64,000 nt of DNA from a bacterium (GTDB lineage: Bacteria; Cyanobacteriota; Vampirovibrionia; Obscuribacterales; Obscuribacteraceae): contig WGMS01000014.1 of the NCBI GenBank assembly GCA_016124935.1, positions 124,001-188,000 on the forward strand, in the 5' to 3' direction. Shown piece by piece: positions 9,321-18,116 of this stretch. The notes beneath the pieces are model-generated. The model ran no database searches and had not been told where the DNA came from. It worked only from the letters and a program-made list of their open reading frames with translations. Each line of letters opens with the position of its first letter. Position 1 is the stretch's first letter. Made by a program: the position numbers and the translations under genes.

Positions 9321-11272
9321 CCACATCCATGAATCTGAGCCCGGTTCTGATGCGTCGGCTTATTTTAATCAGCCGGTTCGCCGGGGCTTGCGTGGCAGTT
9401 TTGGCTCTGCTTGTCGTAATCGGCTGGGCAACAGGCAATTATTCTCTGACCAGACTTATCCCGGATTTCGGCGGCAGTCTTCCTTTTGCCGGGCAACTGC
9501 ATTCGGCTGCTTCGCTCAATTTATTCTTCCTCGGGGCAGGGCTGCTCTCTTTCGGCTTCTTCGAGGGCAAAATCAATAAAAGGGCTGCGATGATTTTAGC
9601 CTGTCCGGTGATTTTATCGAGTCTGCTTGCTTTGTACGAAGCTTTTTCCGGGACTGTATTGGACAGCCTGCGTCTCTGGGCACCGACTCCCGCAGCGCCC
9701 GGGGTGACCTATCCCACTCCGATGATACCGGAGGTGGCTTTTACCTTGCTCTGTCTGGCCTTCGCCCTTGTCCTGATCGGACGAGATTCTGAAAAGGCTG
9801 TCAGTCCCTCCCAGATAGCAGCGCTTCTATCTATCCCTGTGCCGATTCTCATTCTCTTTGGGGCTGCCACCAGATCTCCCAAGCTCTGTGCCCTGGGCGG
9901 CTGTTTTGAGATGTCTCTTGCTTTTGCTCTGCTCACTCTAGTGCTTGCGGTGGGAATACTCTTCTCGCGACCGGATCAGGGCATGGCGCGGCTTCTCTCC
10001 AGCACCTCCGGTGGTGGCAGGCTCTGTCGGCGGGCTCTGGCGGTGCTGGCATTTCTGCCGGGTTTGCTAATTTTGAGGACCATGGCGGTCAATTACAAAG
10101 TTGGTGAGGAAGTTCTTGTAGAGGAGCCGCTCAGTTGGGCTCTTTTCGGATTGATATTAGTGGCGATTGTCGCTTATATGGTGGTCTCGGGGGCGCGTAG
10201 CCTGGAGGTGCTCGAGACGCAGAAAGAGGAGATTGTCGATAGGTTGCTCGAGACTGAGCAAGCCCTTTCGAACAGCTATAAAGTGAGCGTAGATAACTCC
10301 CAGGCGATTACCGGAATAAGATACAAGCGTATCTGTTTGATTTGCAGCCAGGACTTCGATGAAAGCCTTACGATATGTCCTCTGGATGGAGGCGATCTGG
10401 AGAGAGTTCTGGACGAATCGCTCGAAGGCCTCCTATTTGCGGATAAGTACCAGATCGATTCTCTGCTCGGCACAGGTGGTATGAGCAGCGTCTATAAAGC
10501 ACATCATGCGGATCTTAAGAAGGACTTCGCCATCAAAGTTTTGAAAAACGCCTCTAGTACGGAGTCTTTGAAGCGATTCAAGCGGGAAGCCCAGGCTACC
10601 AGTAGTCTAGATCACAAGAATATTGTCGGTGTCTCCGATTTTGGTATCGCTCCGGATGGGCGGTCTTATATTGTGATGGAGTATGTAGAGGGTGAAAGTC
10701 TCTCGGAGCTCATTCACCGAATGGGGGCGCTCACTCCTAAAGTCTCCAGTTATCTTATCACTCAGATTTGTGATGGATTGATTCATGCCCACGAAGCAGG
10801 CATCGTGCACAGGGATCTGAAACCCGCCAATATTATGCTGGTCAAGAATAAACAAGATGGTATCACCGCCAAGATAGTCGACTTCGGTCTTGCCAAAATA
10901 CTGGATGACGGCATGGACAAATCGCAGCAGCTGACCCAGACCGGGGAATGTTTCGGCAGCCCACTTTATATGAGCCCCGAACAGTGTCTTGGTACCAAAG
11001 TGGATCATAGAGCCGATATCTACGCGCTCGGTTGTATCGCCTACGAGTGCCTGACCGGCGCGCCGCCGATTGTAGGACGCAATATCCTGGACACTTTCAA
11101 CCGCCATCTCAACGATCCTCCCCCGCCTTTCCCACAGGAGTTGAATGTTCCCAGGGAATGGGCGGCGATTATTTTTTCCGCCCTGGCCAAGAAGGCGGAG
11201 CATCGTCCTGCCAGTGTCAGAGAGTTCAAAGAGGCTTTTAAGAAGCCCTTGACCCAGAGGTCGACTACATAG
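9317..11272 (+). CDS. Membrane Ser/Thr protein kinase with polytopic N-terminus
   Basis: Of 651 residues, about 1-300 form seven or eight hydrophobic segments. A Cys-rich ribbon follows (CLICSQDFDESLTICPLDG, near 340), of the kind found ahead of kinase domains in these bacteria. The C-terminal Hanks-type kinase domain (about 375-640) is complete: glycine loop GTGGMSSVYKA, catalytic lysine in FAIKVLK, HRDLKPAN, metal-binding VDFGLA, and MSPEQC. No extracellular sensor domain follows the kinase, so the polytopic region is the likely sensor. It is coupled by a 4-base overlap to the exported thioredoxin-like gene. The last 8 bases overlap the end of the convergent beta-barrel gene. Confidence 0.9.
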   Translation: MTTSMNLSPVLMRRLILISRFAGACVAVLALLVVIGWATGNYSLTRLIPDFGGSLPFAGQLHSAASLNLFFLGAGLLSFGFFEGKINKRAAMILACPVILSSLLALYEAFSGTVLDSLRLWAPTPAAPGVTYPTPMIPEVAFTLLCLAFALVLIGRDSEKAVSPSQIAALLSIPVPILILFGAATRSPKLCALGGCFEMSLAFALLTLVLAVGILFSRPDQGMARLLSSTSGGGRLCRRALAVLAFLPGLLILRTMAVNYKVGEEVLVEEPLSWALFGLILVAIVAYMVVSGARSLEVLETQKEEIVDRLLETEQALSNSYKVSVDNSQAITGIRYKRICLICSQDFDESLTICPLDGGDLERVLDESLEGLLFADKYQIDSLLGTGGMSSVYKAHHADLKKDFAIKVLKNASSTESLKRFKREAQATSSLDHKNIVGVSDFGIAPDGRSYIVMEYVEGESLSELIHRMGALTPKVSSYLITQICDGLIHAHEAGIVHRDLKPANIMLVKNKQDGITAKIVDFGLAKILDDGMDKSQQLTQTGECFGSPLYMSPEQCLGTKVDHRADIYALGCIAYECLTGAPPIVGRNILDTFNRHLNDPPPPFPQELNVPREWAAIIFSALAKKAEHRPASVREFKEAFKKPLTQRSTT

Positions 11273-12323
11273 TTCGCACGTAACGCAAAGAGATACTGGC
11301 CGGCGCCACCAGACCAAGCTGCCGGCGCGGATTGAATGCACCGGGGACGATACTGCCGTCGGGCAGCCGCTGGGGCGGTCCGGGAAGGGCGGTGGCTCCC
11401 GGGTTGATATGCTGACCGATGGTTATCGGCACTTCCAGAATGAGCATATGACGTTTATATTGATAGGAGAAGCCCGGCGCCACCGCCAGTGCCCATCCCG
11501 GTTGTCTGAAGCCGCGATTAGATCCGATCAGGTCTCTGCTTCTCAGTCCGTCCCAGTGCAGGGTTCCTCTAAGGCGCAAGCCACGAAGCATGGGCTTGTC
11601 CCAGGTCTTGGGAATGCGCGATGAGAAACCCGCTCTCAGGGTCCAGGTATCTGCCACCGAGTTCTGCAAACGGGAGAGAAAAATGGGATTGAGCGGTACG
11701 CCTAAGCTCTCAATAATCGAGGGGGTGCCGTTGGTTACTCTGGGGTTGGCGAGATAAATCGCCGAGGAGAAAAGAGTGGTGCCTCTAAGCAAGTTCGGAC
11801 TGCGCAGTACTTTATAAGCGTCATAGCCGAATAGAATGCCGACACCGCCGTCGCCGGGCAATGCCGCCGGAGGATAGGCGGATCTTCTACGGGGGTCGAG
11901 ACCCTGTTCATTGGGGATGACCCGTCGAGCTTCCCAGCTGCCGGTGGGCAGTTTGATACCCATGCCCAGGGAGACATTCTCGAAGGGATGTTCGGAGGGG
12001 TCGAGCACGAAAGACTGGCCGTAGAGACTGAGATCTCCGACACCGTTTATGCCAAAGCCCCGACGGGTGCCCTGGTCTATGCCCAGGGGCGGCAGTATGG
12101 TCGAAAAATTGTTGAAGACTATCGGCAGGGTGCCGGTCAGTCTCACCCGGTTGTTGACTTTATAGAGCGCGGTGACATCCAGGGTGCTGAGCCGGATTTT
12201 AGGACCCCATAGCTCGGTGAAGCTCCGGTTATAGCGCGAATTGAAATAGGAGCGATCCGCAGAAGCGTAGCGCCAGCCGGCAGAGAGTTGAAATTTTCCT
12301 CCAGTCGAGCCTAACCCGGGCAC
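11265..12323 (-). CDS. Outer-membrane beta-barrel-like protein, body of an interrupted gene
   Basis: The readable part is 352 residues from a GTG at 12323. The sequence alternates polar and hydrophobic residues with many Gly, Tyr, Arg and Asn, and contains repeated strand-turn patterns, as in transporter-like outer-membrane barrels; it ends in SISLRYVRTM, a plausible last strand. No family is recognised. As annotated it has no signal peptide. In the same frame, 21 bases upstream, a TGA follows a perfect signal peptide (see the adjacent entry), so the original gene was probably 11265-12431. The end overlaps the kinase gene by 8 bases, tail to tail. Confidence 0.6.
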   Translation of the reverse strand: MPGLGSTGGKFQLSAGWRYASADRSYFNSRYNRSFTELWGPKIRLSTLDVTALYKVNNRVRLTGTLPIVFNNFSTILPPLGIDQGTRRGFGINGVGDLSLYGQSFVLDPSEHPFENVSLGMGIKLPTGSWEARRVIPNEQGLDPRRRSAYPPAALPGDGGVGILFGYDAYKVLRSPNLLRGTTLFSSAIYLANPRVTNGTPSIIESLGVPLNPIFLSRLQNSVADTWTLRAGFSSRIPKTWDKPMLRGLRLRGTLHWDGLRSRDLIGSNRGFRQPGWALAVAPGFSYQYKRHMLILEVPITIGQHINPGATALPGPPQRLPDGSIVPGAFNPRRQLGLVAPASISLRYVRTM

Positions 12324-12341
12324 GATTCCTCTAGCGGCCGC

Positions 12342-12431
12342 TCATCCCTGGGCAAGGGCGAACGGCGCTTTCAAGAAGAAGAAGACACCGGTGAGGACGA
12401 TAGTAAGGCAGATTTTGTAAGTGAGTTTCAC
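12342..12431 (-). pseudogene. Signal-peptide fragment of the beta-barrel gene, cut off by in-frame TGA
   Basis: From GTG 12431 the frame encodes 29 residues: a basic start (MKLTYK), a hydrophobic core (ICLTIVLTGVFFFL) and an ALA-QG cleavage site, then TGA at 12342-12344. The same frame continues without another stop through seven codons into the barrel body. A signal peptide directly joined in frame to a barrel is what the intact gene should look like. A point mutation or a sequencing/assembly error is the simplest reading. TGA is a normal stop elsewhere in the window, for instance at 2107 and 9318. Confidence 0.6.
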
Positions 12432-12465
12432 CGCTATAGTATAGCTTAAAATAATGCGGTTCAAA

Positions 12466-13923
12466 CTAGATAATAAACCAGAACGTGCTGCCTTCGCCTT
12501 CTTTCGAGGTGACGCCAATCTCTCCGCCATGCTGCTCCACGATTGTTTTTGATATGGGCAAACCCAGTCCGGTACCGCCTTTTTCGACCTGATCTGTTGT
12601 GTCTACCTGTTTAAATCGTTCGAAGACATCGCCCAGTTTCTCTTCGGGAATACCGCGCCCTTTGTCCGTGACCGAGATCCGAACCCGATCTTGATCGAGG
12701 GCTTCGGTCTTGATCACTATCGATGACTGGGGCGGAGAAAACTTGATGGCGTTGGAGAGAAAGTTGATAAGGACCTGAACCAGTCTATCTTTATCTGCCA
12801 CCATTTTTAAATTTGGGTCGATCATCTCTAGTTTGATCTCATTCCTTTCGGCGAGCTGCTTCACCGAGGCAATCGATGCGTAGATTATCTCCTGGGTGCT
12901 GGTCTCTTTTATGTCCAGATCAAAGGCGGCACCCTGCATATTTTCGATGCTCAGTAAATCGTCGATAAGCCTTATTACCCGGTCTGTGTCATGAGCGGCC
13001 ATTGTGAGCCTGGATTGAGCTTTATCTGTCAGCTCGGCGATTATGCCGTGGGAGAGATTATGAAGCGAGTACTGTACCTTGGAGAGCGGCAATGAGAGCT
13101 CGTAGCGAACCAGCTCGACCAGTTGTTTGCGCTGACGGTCCACTCTAGCCAGATCACTGGCGGTGGCATGAAAGACGCGATCGAGCTGGCTGATTTCGTC
13201 ATCGCCGCCGACCGGTTCCGCCAGGGCCTCTCTTCTAAGCAATCTCCTTGTGTTGTTCAGAACAACCTTCAAGCGCATGGTGGTGCTGGCGGTGAGATAA
13301 ACAGCCAGGCCCACCGTAAGGACAATATTGAGAATGACACCATATATGATAATCCGCTTGATTTTAGAATCGAAATAACGCTGCCGTTTGCCGACAATCG
13401 CCTGTCTTTCCTTCTCCATATCCAGCAGGTCGTCTACGTTTCTCAGGGCAAGGGTGAAGAAGTCATAGACCTTGTCTATACGAACATCAGAGTCGACGTA
13501 GTTTTTTACGTCTATCTCCTGTTCGAACTCTTCTGTAAACATATCGGAGAGTCTATTGAGAGTCTTCGAACAGCTCTCTTTTATAGTAGCGGCATTTTTA
13601 GCTCTTTCAGAGTCTCCTTTGCATAACTCTATCAGCTCTCTGCCGGCGAGTTCCGCTTTGCGTTTTTCGTCCATGAACTTCATCTGTAAAAAGGGCAGAC
13701 GGTTGGAGTTGTAGAAAACGGCTATTAGTTCGCAATCAATTAGTTTAGTCACCACCGAGGTGGCCGCCGAGACGACCTTTTTAGATTCGATTACTTTGTA
13801 GACTTCTTGCTCTGATTGATAGAGAGTGACGGCAAGGATAATGTGAAAGACCAGCTGGAAGACCGTGGGCAGGAATATAACCACAAGACCTTTAAGCAGC
13901 AATTTAGACCTTGGATTACTCAT
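12466..13923 (-). CDS. Histidine-kinase-like membrane protein with Tyr in place of the phospho-acceptor His
   Basis: The start is set at ATG 13923, giving 485 residues, because it gives a normal membrane N-terminus and overlaps the upstream kinase stop by 8 bases. It has two membrane segments (about 10-35 and 190-212) around a 150-residue helical sensor, a HAMP-like part (about 213-260), a dimerisation helix pair and an ATPase domain. The H-box reads LVRYELSLPL at 271-280, so Tyr274 sits where the histidine should be. The ATPase is intact: N-box NFLSNAIKF (387-395), G1 DKGRGIP (420-426), G2 GGTGLGL (449-455). It should bind ATP but cannot autophosphorylate in the usual way. DivL of Caulobacter is a known kinase-like protein with Tyr at this place. 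It pairs with the overlapping upstream gene, which has the reverse defect. Confidence 0.88.
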   Translation of the reverse strand: MSNPRSKLLLKGLVVIFLPTVFQLVFHIILAVTLYQSEQEVYKVIESKKVVSAATSVVTKLIDCELIAVFYNSNRLPFLQMKFMDEKRKAELAGRELIELCKGDSERAKNAATIKESCSKTLNRLSDMFTEEFEQEIDVKNYVDSDVRIDKVYDFFTLALRNVDDLLDMEKERQAIVGKRQRYFDSKIKRIIIYGVILNIVLTVGLAVYLTASTTMRLKVVLNNTRRLLRREALAEPVGGDDEISQLDRVFHATASDLARVDRQRKQLVELVRYELSLPLSKVQYSLHNLSHGIIAELTDKAQSRLTMAAHDTDRVIRLIDDLLSIENMQGAAFDLDIKETSTQEIIYASIASVKQLAERNEIKLEMIDPNLKMVADKDRLVQVLINFLSNAIKFSPPQSSIVIKTEALDQDRVRISVTDKGRGIPEEKLGDVFERFKQVDTTDQVEKGGTGLGLPISKTIVEQHGGEIGVTSKEGEGSTFWFII

Positions 13924-15385
13924 TGGCTTTCCTCCGGTAAGGAAGCCAGATGGTAAATGCGGTGCTGGTACTCTCTGAAGAGAGATCGAGCTTGCCGCCA
14001 TGGGCGGTGACAATCGCTTTTGCCAGGGCGCCGCTCAATACATCGAGATGCGGGCAATTCAAACTGGTCAGTTGCTGCGAGGTCTTGCTGAAGTATTGCA
14101 GGCGCTCCTGCTCGTCTATGGGTGGTCCCTGATCCTCGATGATGATGTTGATACCGTCCTTACCGGAATTAACCAGGACCAGAGTCTCTCTTCCCGCGGA
14201 CATTCTCGCCTGGGAAGCGAGAAGCAGGATAGTGAAAGCTTTCTCCAAAAGCATACTATCACCGACGGTGGTGAGTTCGACAGAAATTTCTTCGGAATTG
14301 GCTTCCATATTCAGAGTCGGACAAACCGAACTCCATTCATTTAGCACCCTTTCATAGCTTTGCCGAATTAAATCGGGCAGATTGACATTCTCTTCTTTAA
14401 TCACCTGGGCACCGCTCTCCAGCCTCTCGACCAGGAGCAAATCATTGACCAGATGAATCAGGCGGGTGAGCTGGGTCTGGGTCTCGTCGACCGAGCGATG
14501 CAAGGTCTGAGGATAGTCGCCCATAGCGCCTGCCTTGAGCAGGGTAAGGGTACCTTGTATGGATGTAAGCGGCGTCCTCATCTCGTGGCTGACCACGCCG
14601 ATAAGCTGCTCTTTGAAGCTCTCGAACTCCATTATCTCACTGGCTGTTTGATGCAGGGCCTGATCTAATTCGGCAATCTCATCATCGCCCCTCATGGGCG
14701 GATTCAGCTCCATTCTGGCGCCCAGTTTGAAGGTATTGGTCAGAACGTTGTCCAGTCTTTGCGAAATATACCTGGCGAAGTAACGCGCTAGAAAAAATGT
14801 TATCGTGATATTGACTACGGCTCCAAAGAAAAGCAGAAGCTGAATCCTCAAGATAGAGTCTCGAAAGAGCTGGGGCTCGACAGTCTGAATCTGTCTCTCT
14901 CTTTCGATAATGGTTTTGCTCGAGCCCTCGGAGTGGATCAGTAGAAGATTGCCGACATTACCGCTGGTGGCGAAGAATGCCCCGAGGCGGTTTTTAGGAT
15001 CGGAGTTCACCACATTCTCCTGGTTTTTGATCCAGTCCCTGGCCGAAGCAGCTAGCCGGGCAGCTTCCGATCGTTCCATATCGTCATCCCTGGTCAGTCT
15101 CATCAACCTGGCGCTGCTCGAACGAATCTCTTCGTGGGATTCTTCTAAGCGCGCAAGAAGATCCGGCCTTCTCGAGACGTTATAGATTATGGCGGTGGTG
15201 GTCGATGCGGCAATCTCTTTGAGTATGGTCTCGACGGCGATGATGATATCGTGGGAGCGCATCTCGCGATTGATATGGGTGGCGGTCTGGTCTATCTGAC
15301 TGACCAGAACGGCGACGAATAACGCTTCGAAAAGAAGCGGTACCGAGACTATCATCAAGCCCTTATGAAGTATCGAGAGCTTCAT
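13916..15385 (-). CDS. Histidine-kinase-like membrane protein with H-box but degenerate ATPase domain
   Basis: The 489-residue protein has the same plan as its downstream neighbour: membrane segments at about 8-30 and 180-203, a helical sensor between them, a HAMP-like region (204-252), then a dimerisation domain with a canonical H-box, VVSHEMRTPL, with His267. The ATPase domain is poor: no asparagine at the N-box position (FTILLLASQARM, 384-395), G1 is DQGPPI instead of DxGxG, and the G2 glycine-rich loop is replaced by LDVLSGALAK. It probably cannot bind ATP well and may be phosphorylated in trans. The start ATG is at 15383-15385. No response regulator or other acceptor is encoded nearby. 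Confidence 0.88.
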   Translation of the reverse strand: MKLSILHKGLMIVSVPLLFEALFVAVLVSQIDQTATHINREMRSHDIIIAVETILKEIAASTTTAIIYNVSRRPDLLARLEESHEEIRSSSARLMRLTRDDDMERSEAARLAASARDWIKNQENVVNSDPKNRLGAFFATSGNVGNLLLIHSEGSSKTIIERERQIQTVEPQLFRDSILRIQLLLFFGAVVNITITFFLARYFARYISQRLDNVLTNTFKLGARMELNPPMRGDDEIAELDQALHQTASEIMEFESFKEQLIGVVSHEMRTPLTSIQGTLTLLKAGAMGDYPQTLHRSVDETQTQLTRLIHLVNDLLLVERLESGAQVIKEENVNLPDLIRQSYERVLNEWSSVCPTLNMEANSEEISVELTTVGDSMLLEKAFTILLLASQARMSAGRETLVLVNSGKDGINIIIEDQGPPIDEQERLQYFSKTSQQLTSLNCPHLDVLSGALAKAIVTAHGGKLDLSSESTSTAFTIWLPYRRKANE

Positions 15386-15461
15386 GGAAACCGTATAAAT
15401 CTAGAGGAGTGCTTTAATAAGATTCCCCGTATGCGCTATGGCAAGCTTTATTATCCGACAC

Positions 15462-17915
15462 CTAGCGGGCGCCTGCCTCGATGAAGCGAATCACCAGATC
15501 GGCCAGTTCTTGCTCGGCTTTGTCTACCAGGGCTTGATTGCCCCCTGTCTTGGCTTGCGCTAGAAGCTTCCTTGCCTCTCCTATTACCGCAATTCCTCGA
15601 CCGAATTCCTCACCGGTTCTGGCTACTTCCTTGAGACCGATGCTGCCATCCGGTTTCTCGTAGGTTCTCACCATGACATTGGCGGGTAGTCCCTCTACCT
15701 TCATCTCGGAGACCAGAGACTCCAGCTCTTCGGGGCTGTCTGTCAGGTTTATCTGGGCAAAGATAGCGTTTTTGTCGATCGCTTTTTGAACCGGCTCCGT
15801 ATTCCAGGCGGCACGCTCAGCCATCTGGCAGGGAGCGCACCAGTCTGCTCTGAAATCCATAATCAGTGGACGACCGGATTCGTGGGCTGCCTCTATGGCT
15901 TCGTTGAGTTTAGCCAGGCTGTCTACCTTCTCGAATCTGGTTTTTTCAGGCGTCTTCTCGACTTTGTGATCCGAGGGGCTCTCCGGCTCTTTTTGCACTT
16001 CCGGATAGGCTGCTTTCTCCATCATTTCAGAGACGCCTTTATAGGGCAGCAACTCTCTCAGTCTGTCGGCTGGAACTCCTCTGGCTTTAGCCATCTCTAC
16101 CACCGGTCCGGCAATCTCTGCTGTTTCCATTAACTCGGGATGACGGCGGGCACCTTCGGCTATCGCTTGCATTCCCTTTTCGACCGAGGCCGCATCCGGA
16201 CCCTGGGCCATCTCGAAGAGCCCCTTGTTTATGCGCAGATAGCCATCGGCTGCACCGAGTCGTCCAAGACCCTCGATATTGTTTTTGATTCCGTTTAAAG
16301 TATCCGGCGCAGCATCGGGTTTGGCTTGTTCTTCGGCCAGGCTCTTTTGAAACAATGCAGTCACTCTAGTGAGATCTCCCTGGTCGACAGCGTCTGCCGC
16401 TGCTATGGCAGAATCGTAGACTGCCAGCCGGGCTTCGTAGGTGTTGGCTGCCTGGATTTTGGCTAGAGCTTCCTTTATACTTCCCTGGGACTCTTTCAAG
16501 CTCTCGATGGCGGCGAGGTCCTCATCAGAATCCTTTAATTCTACATTCTCAGGTTCTTTCTCAGGTTCTTTCTCAGGTTCTTTCTCCGGCTCTTTCTCAG
16601 GTTCTCTTTCTTGAGTATCCTCGGAAGTTTTCTCAGCTGTTTCGGCTTTCTCCTTCTCTAGCTCCTGTTGTCTTTCTTTCAAATTGAGGTCCGGGAAGGC
16701 TTTGTCCAGTTCGTCGCCGGCATAAATCGTCTTTGCCATGCGGTCTATGTAAGATGGCTGTTTAGCCAGTTCTGGATGTCTTTCGAAGGCGTCTTTGATG
16801 TCTTTGACACCATCTTCAAGGTCACCTTCGTTTAGATGAAAGAGACCTCTTTCGAATCTGGTGATACCATCGGCGATGTCCATGTGGTCGATGGTGGCAC
16901 GATAGTTGGTCAGATTGTCGACCTTGCTCTTGTCGGCTCCGTCTCCCTTCTTCTTCTCTTCTTCCAGCTCTCGATCGAGAAACTGCTTGACCAGGGCGGT
17001 CTCTTTCGGGTCGACCTGGTCGGCTGTCTCTACTGCTTTGTCAAACAATTGTTTACGCTGATCTTTGGTAAGACCGACATGCTCGCCTTCGCCTATCTTG
17101 AATTGAAGCATACGCTCCACCGCTTCGCGATAGTCGCTGTCGGCACCGACATTTTCATTTCTTCCAGCGACAATTGAGCCGAAGATGTCTTCGCGCTGTC
17201 GATTGATATGCTCCAGCGCGGTCAGCTCCGGGCTCCTGGGCTTGTCGTCTTGTTCCGGCTTGTCTTTGACCTCGGGTCTCTCTTCCGGAGTGTCGCCTTC
17301 GTTTTGCTTCGTCTCCGGCTCGACTGCATCGGGCACCTTGAACTTGCCTTTGTTCTGGTCCATACGACGCTGGGCATACTGAAGCTGGTCTTTGATAACC
17401 GAAGAGATCTCTCCTCTAGCACCCCAGGTATTCGCCACCAGTTTGCCCAGGTGCGGCTTGCCGTCCTGATCCGGCGTCAGGGCGAATATGCCCGTGTAAG
17501 CCATATCAGGATCGTTGCCCACGTTCTTCTCGGCATACTGACCGAGTTCGGTGGATTTATCGACTCTGTTTTTATCCACGAAAATGTAGACGGCGTCGTT
17601 GCCACCATCCCGCGAACCCTTTGTCGGTCCATCTATGAGGCTTTTCGTGTGTGATGTCTTTTCCGAACCGAAGACCACCACCACCGGTTTGCCGGTACGG
17701 GCTGCTTCGTTGAATCCTTCTTGCCAGTTTTTGTCCGTGTACTTGAATTGACCCTCGACGTCCTTGTTATAGGCGCCCGAGTCTTTCCAGTCGTTGGCAG
17801 CCTTACCGTGATCCACTATCTGAACATTGTCGGATATCCGTGGCGTCGAATCATTGATCCGGCGAACAGCAGGTATGTCTTGCCTGGGGTCAGGATTATA
17901 TAGATTTGGATTCAC
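15462..17915 (-). CDS. Large protein with two thioredoxin folds and Glu/Pro-rich linker
   Basis: The 817-residue product starts at GTG 17915; an in-frame TAG lies just upstream, which limits the choice. Residues about 60-190 look like a thioredoxin-like domain without cysteines (KPVVVVFGSEKTSH). A long acidic helical middle, perhaps TPR-like, holds a five-unit EKEP repeat (about residues 437-454). The C-terminal domain (about 665-800) is a clear thioredoxin with FRADWCAPCQ and a cis-proline region GLPANVMV. There is no signal peptide, so it appears cytoplasmic. A redox role tied to a protein-binding scaffold is plausible; the partner is unknown. Confidence 0.75.
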   Translation of the reverse strand: MNPNLYNPDPRQDIPAVRRINDSTPRISDNVQIVDHGKAANDWKDSGAYNKDVEGQFKYTDKNWQEGFNEAARTGKPVVVVFGSEKTSHTKSLIDGPTKGSRDGGNDAVYIFVDKNRVDKSTELGQYAEKNVGNDPDMAYTGIFALTPDQDGKPHLGKLVANTWGARGEISSVIKDQLQYAQRRMDQNKGKFKVPDAVEPETKQNEGDTPEERPEVKDKPEQDDKPRSPELTALEHINRQREDIFGSIVAGRNENVGADSDYREAVERMLQFKIGEGEHVGLTKDQRKQLFDKAVETADQVDPKETALVKQFLDRELEEEKKKGDGADKSKVDNLTNYRATIDHMDIADGITRFERGLFHLNEGDLEDGVKDIKDAFERHPELAKQPSYIDRMAKTIYAGDELDKAFPDLNLKERQQELEKEKAETAEKTSEDTQEREPEKEPEKEPEKEPEKEPENVELKDSDEDLAAIESLKESQGSIKEALAKIQAANTYEARLAVYDSAIAAADAVDQGDLTRVTALFQKSLAEEQAKPDAAPDTLNGIKNNIEGLGRLGAADGYLRINKGLFEMAQGPDAASVEKGMQAIAEGARRHPELMETAEIAGPVVEMAKARGVPADRLRELLPYKGVSEMMEKAAYPEVQKEPESPSDHKVEKTPEKTRFEKVDSLAKLNEAIEAAHESGRPLIMDFRADWCAPCQMAERAAWNTEPVQKAIDKNAIFAQINLTDSPEELESLVSEMKVEGLPANVMVRTYEKPDGSIGLKEVARTGEEFGRGIAVIGEARKLLAQAKTGGNQALVDKAEQELADLVIRFIEAGAR
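16551..16610 (-). repeat. 12-bp tandem repeat, five units, coding
   Basis: Five 12-bp units based on aggttctttctc (plus-strand reading) lie inside the double-thioredoxin gene and encode the EKEP repeats. Units one to three are identical and the last two carry substitutions. The unit length keeps the frame, so copy-number change would only lengthen or shorten the linker. Confidence 0.9.
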
Positions 17916-18002
17916 CGCCGGTGAATCTATTGGTGTCCTCGGGTCTACCCTGTCCGGATAGTACCTGGGTGTGGGACACGGCTGAAATGGACGTCAACCC
18001 AT

Positions 18003-18079
18003 ACCTCTAATACCTGTCGTGTCGTCGGAGAACAAGGGGGTAAGAAGGCTCAATGCCTTACTGCGACAATATTAGAGGT
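18003..18079 (-). promoter_or_regulatory. Nested inverted repeats in the leader upstream of the double-thioredoxin gene
   Basis: Perfect 10-bp arms at 18003-18012 and 18070-18079 enclose a smaller imperfect hairpin around 18040-18063. The element lies between the ribokinase stop and the GTG at 17915. It could be a structured leader of the thioredoxin gene or a remnant of a ribokinase terminator; there is no T run. Confidence 0.3.
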
Positions 18080-18116
18080 CATATGTGACTCTTTGGTACC
18101 CTCGTTCAATACAAGT

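Noticed and set aside
12342-12344. Selenocysteine or recoded TGA in the barrel gene
   Set aside because: TGA serves as normal stop in many genes here, and no hairpin of selenocysteine type follows the codon; mutation or sequence error is simpler.
16551-16610. CRISPR-like repeat array
   Set aside because: Units are 12 bp, contiguous without spacers and in frame inside a gene.
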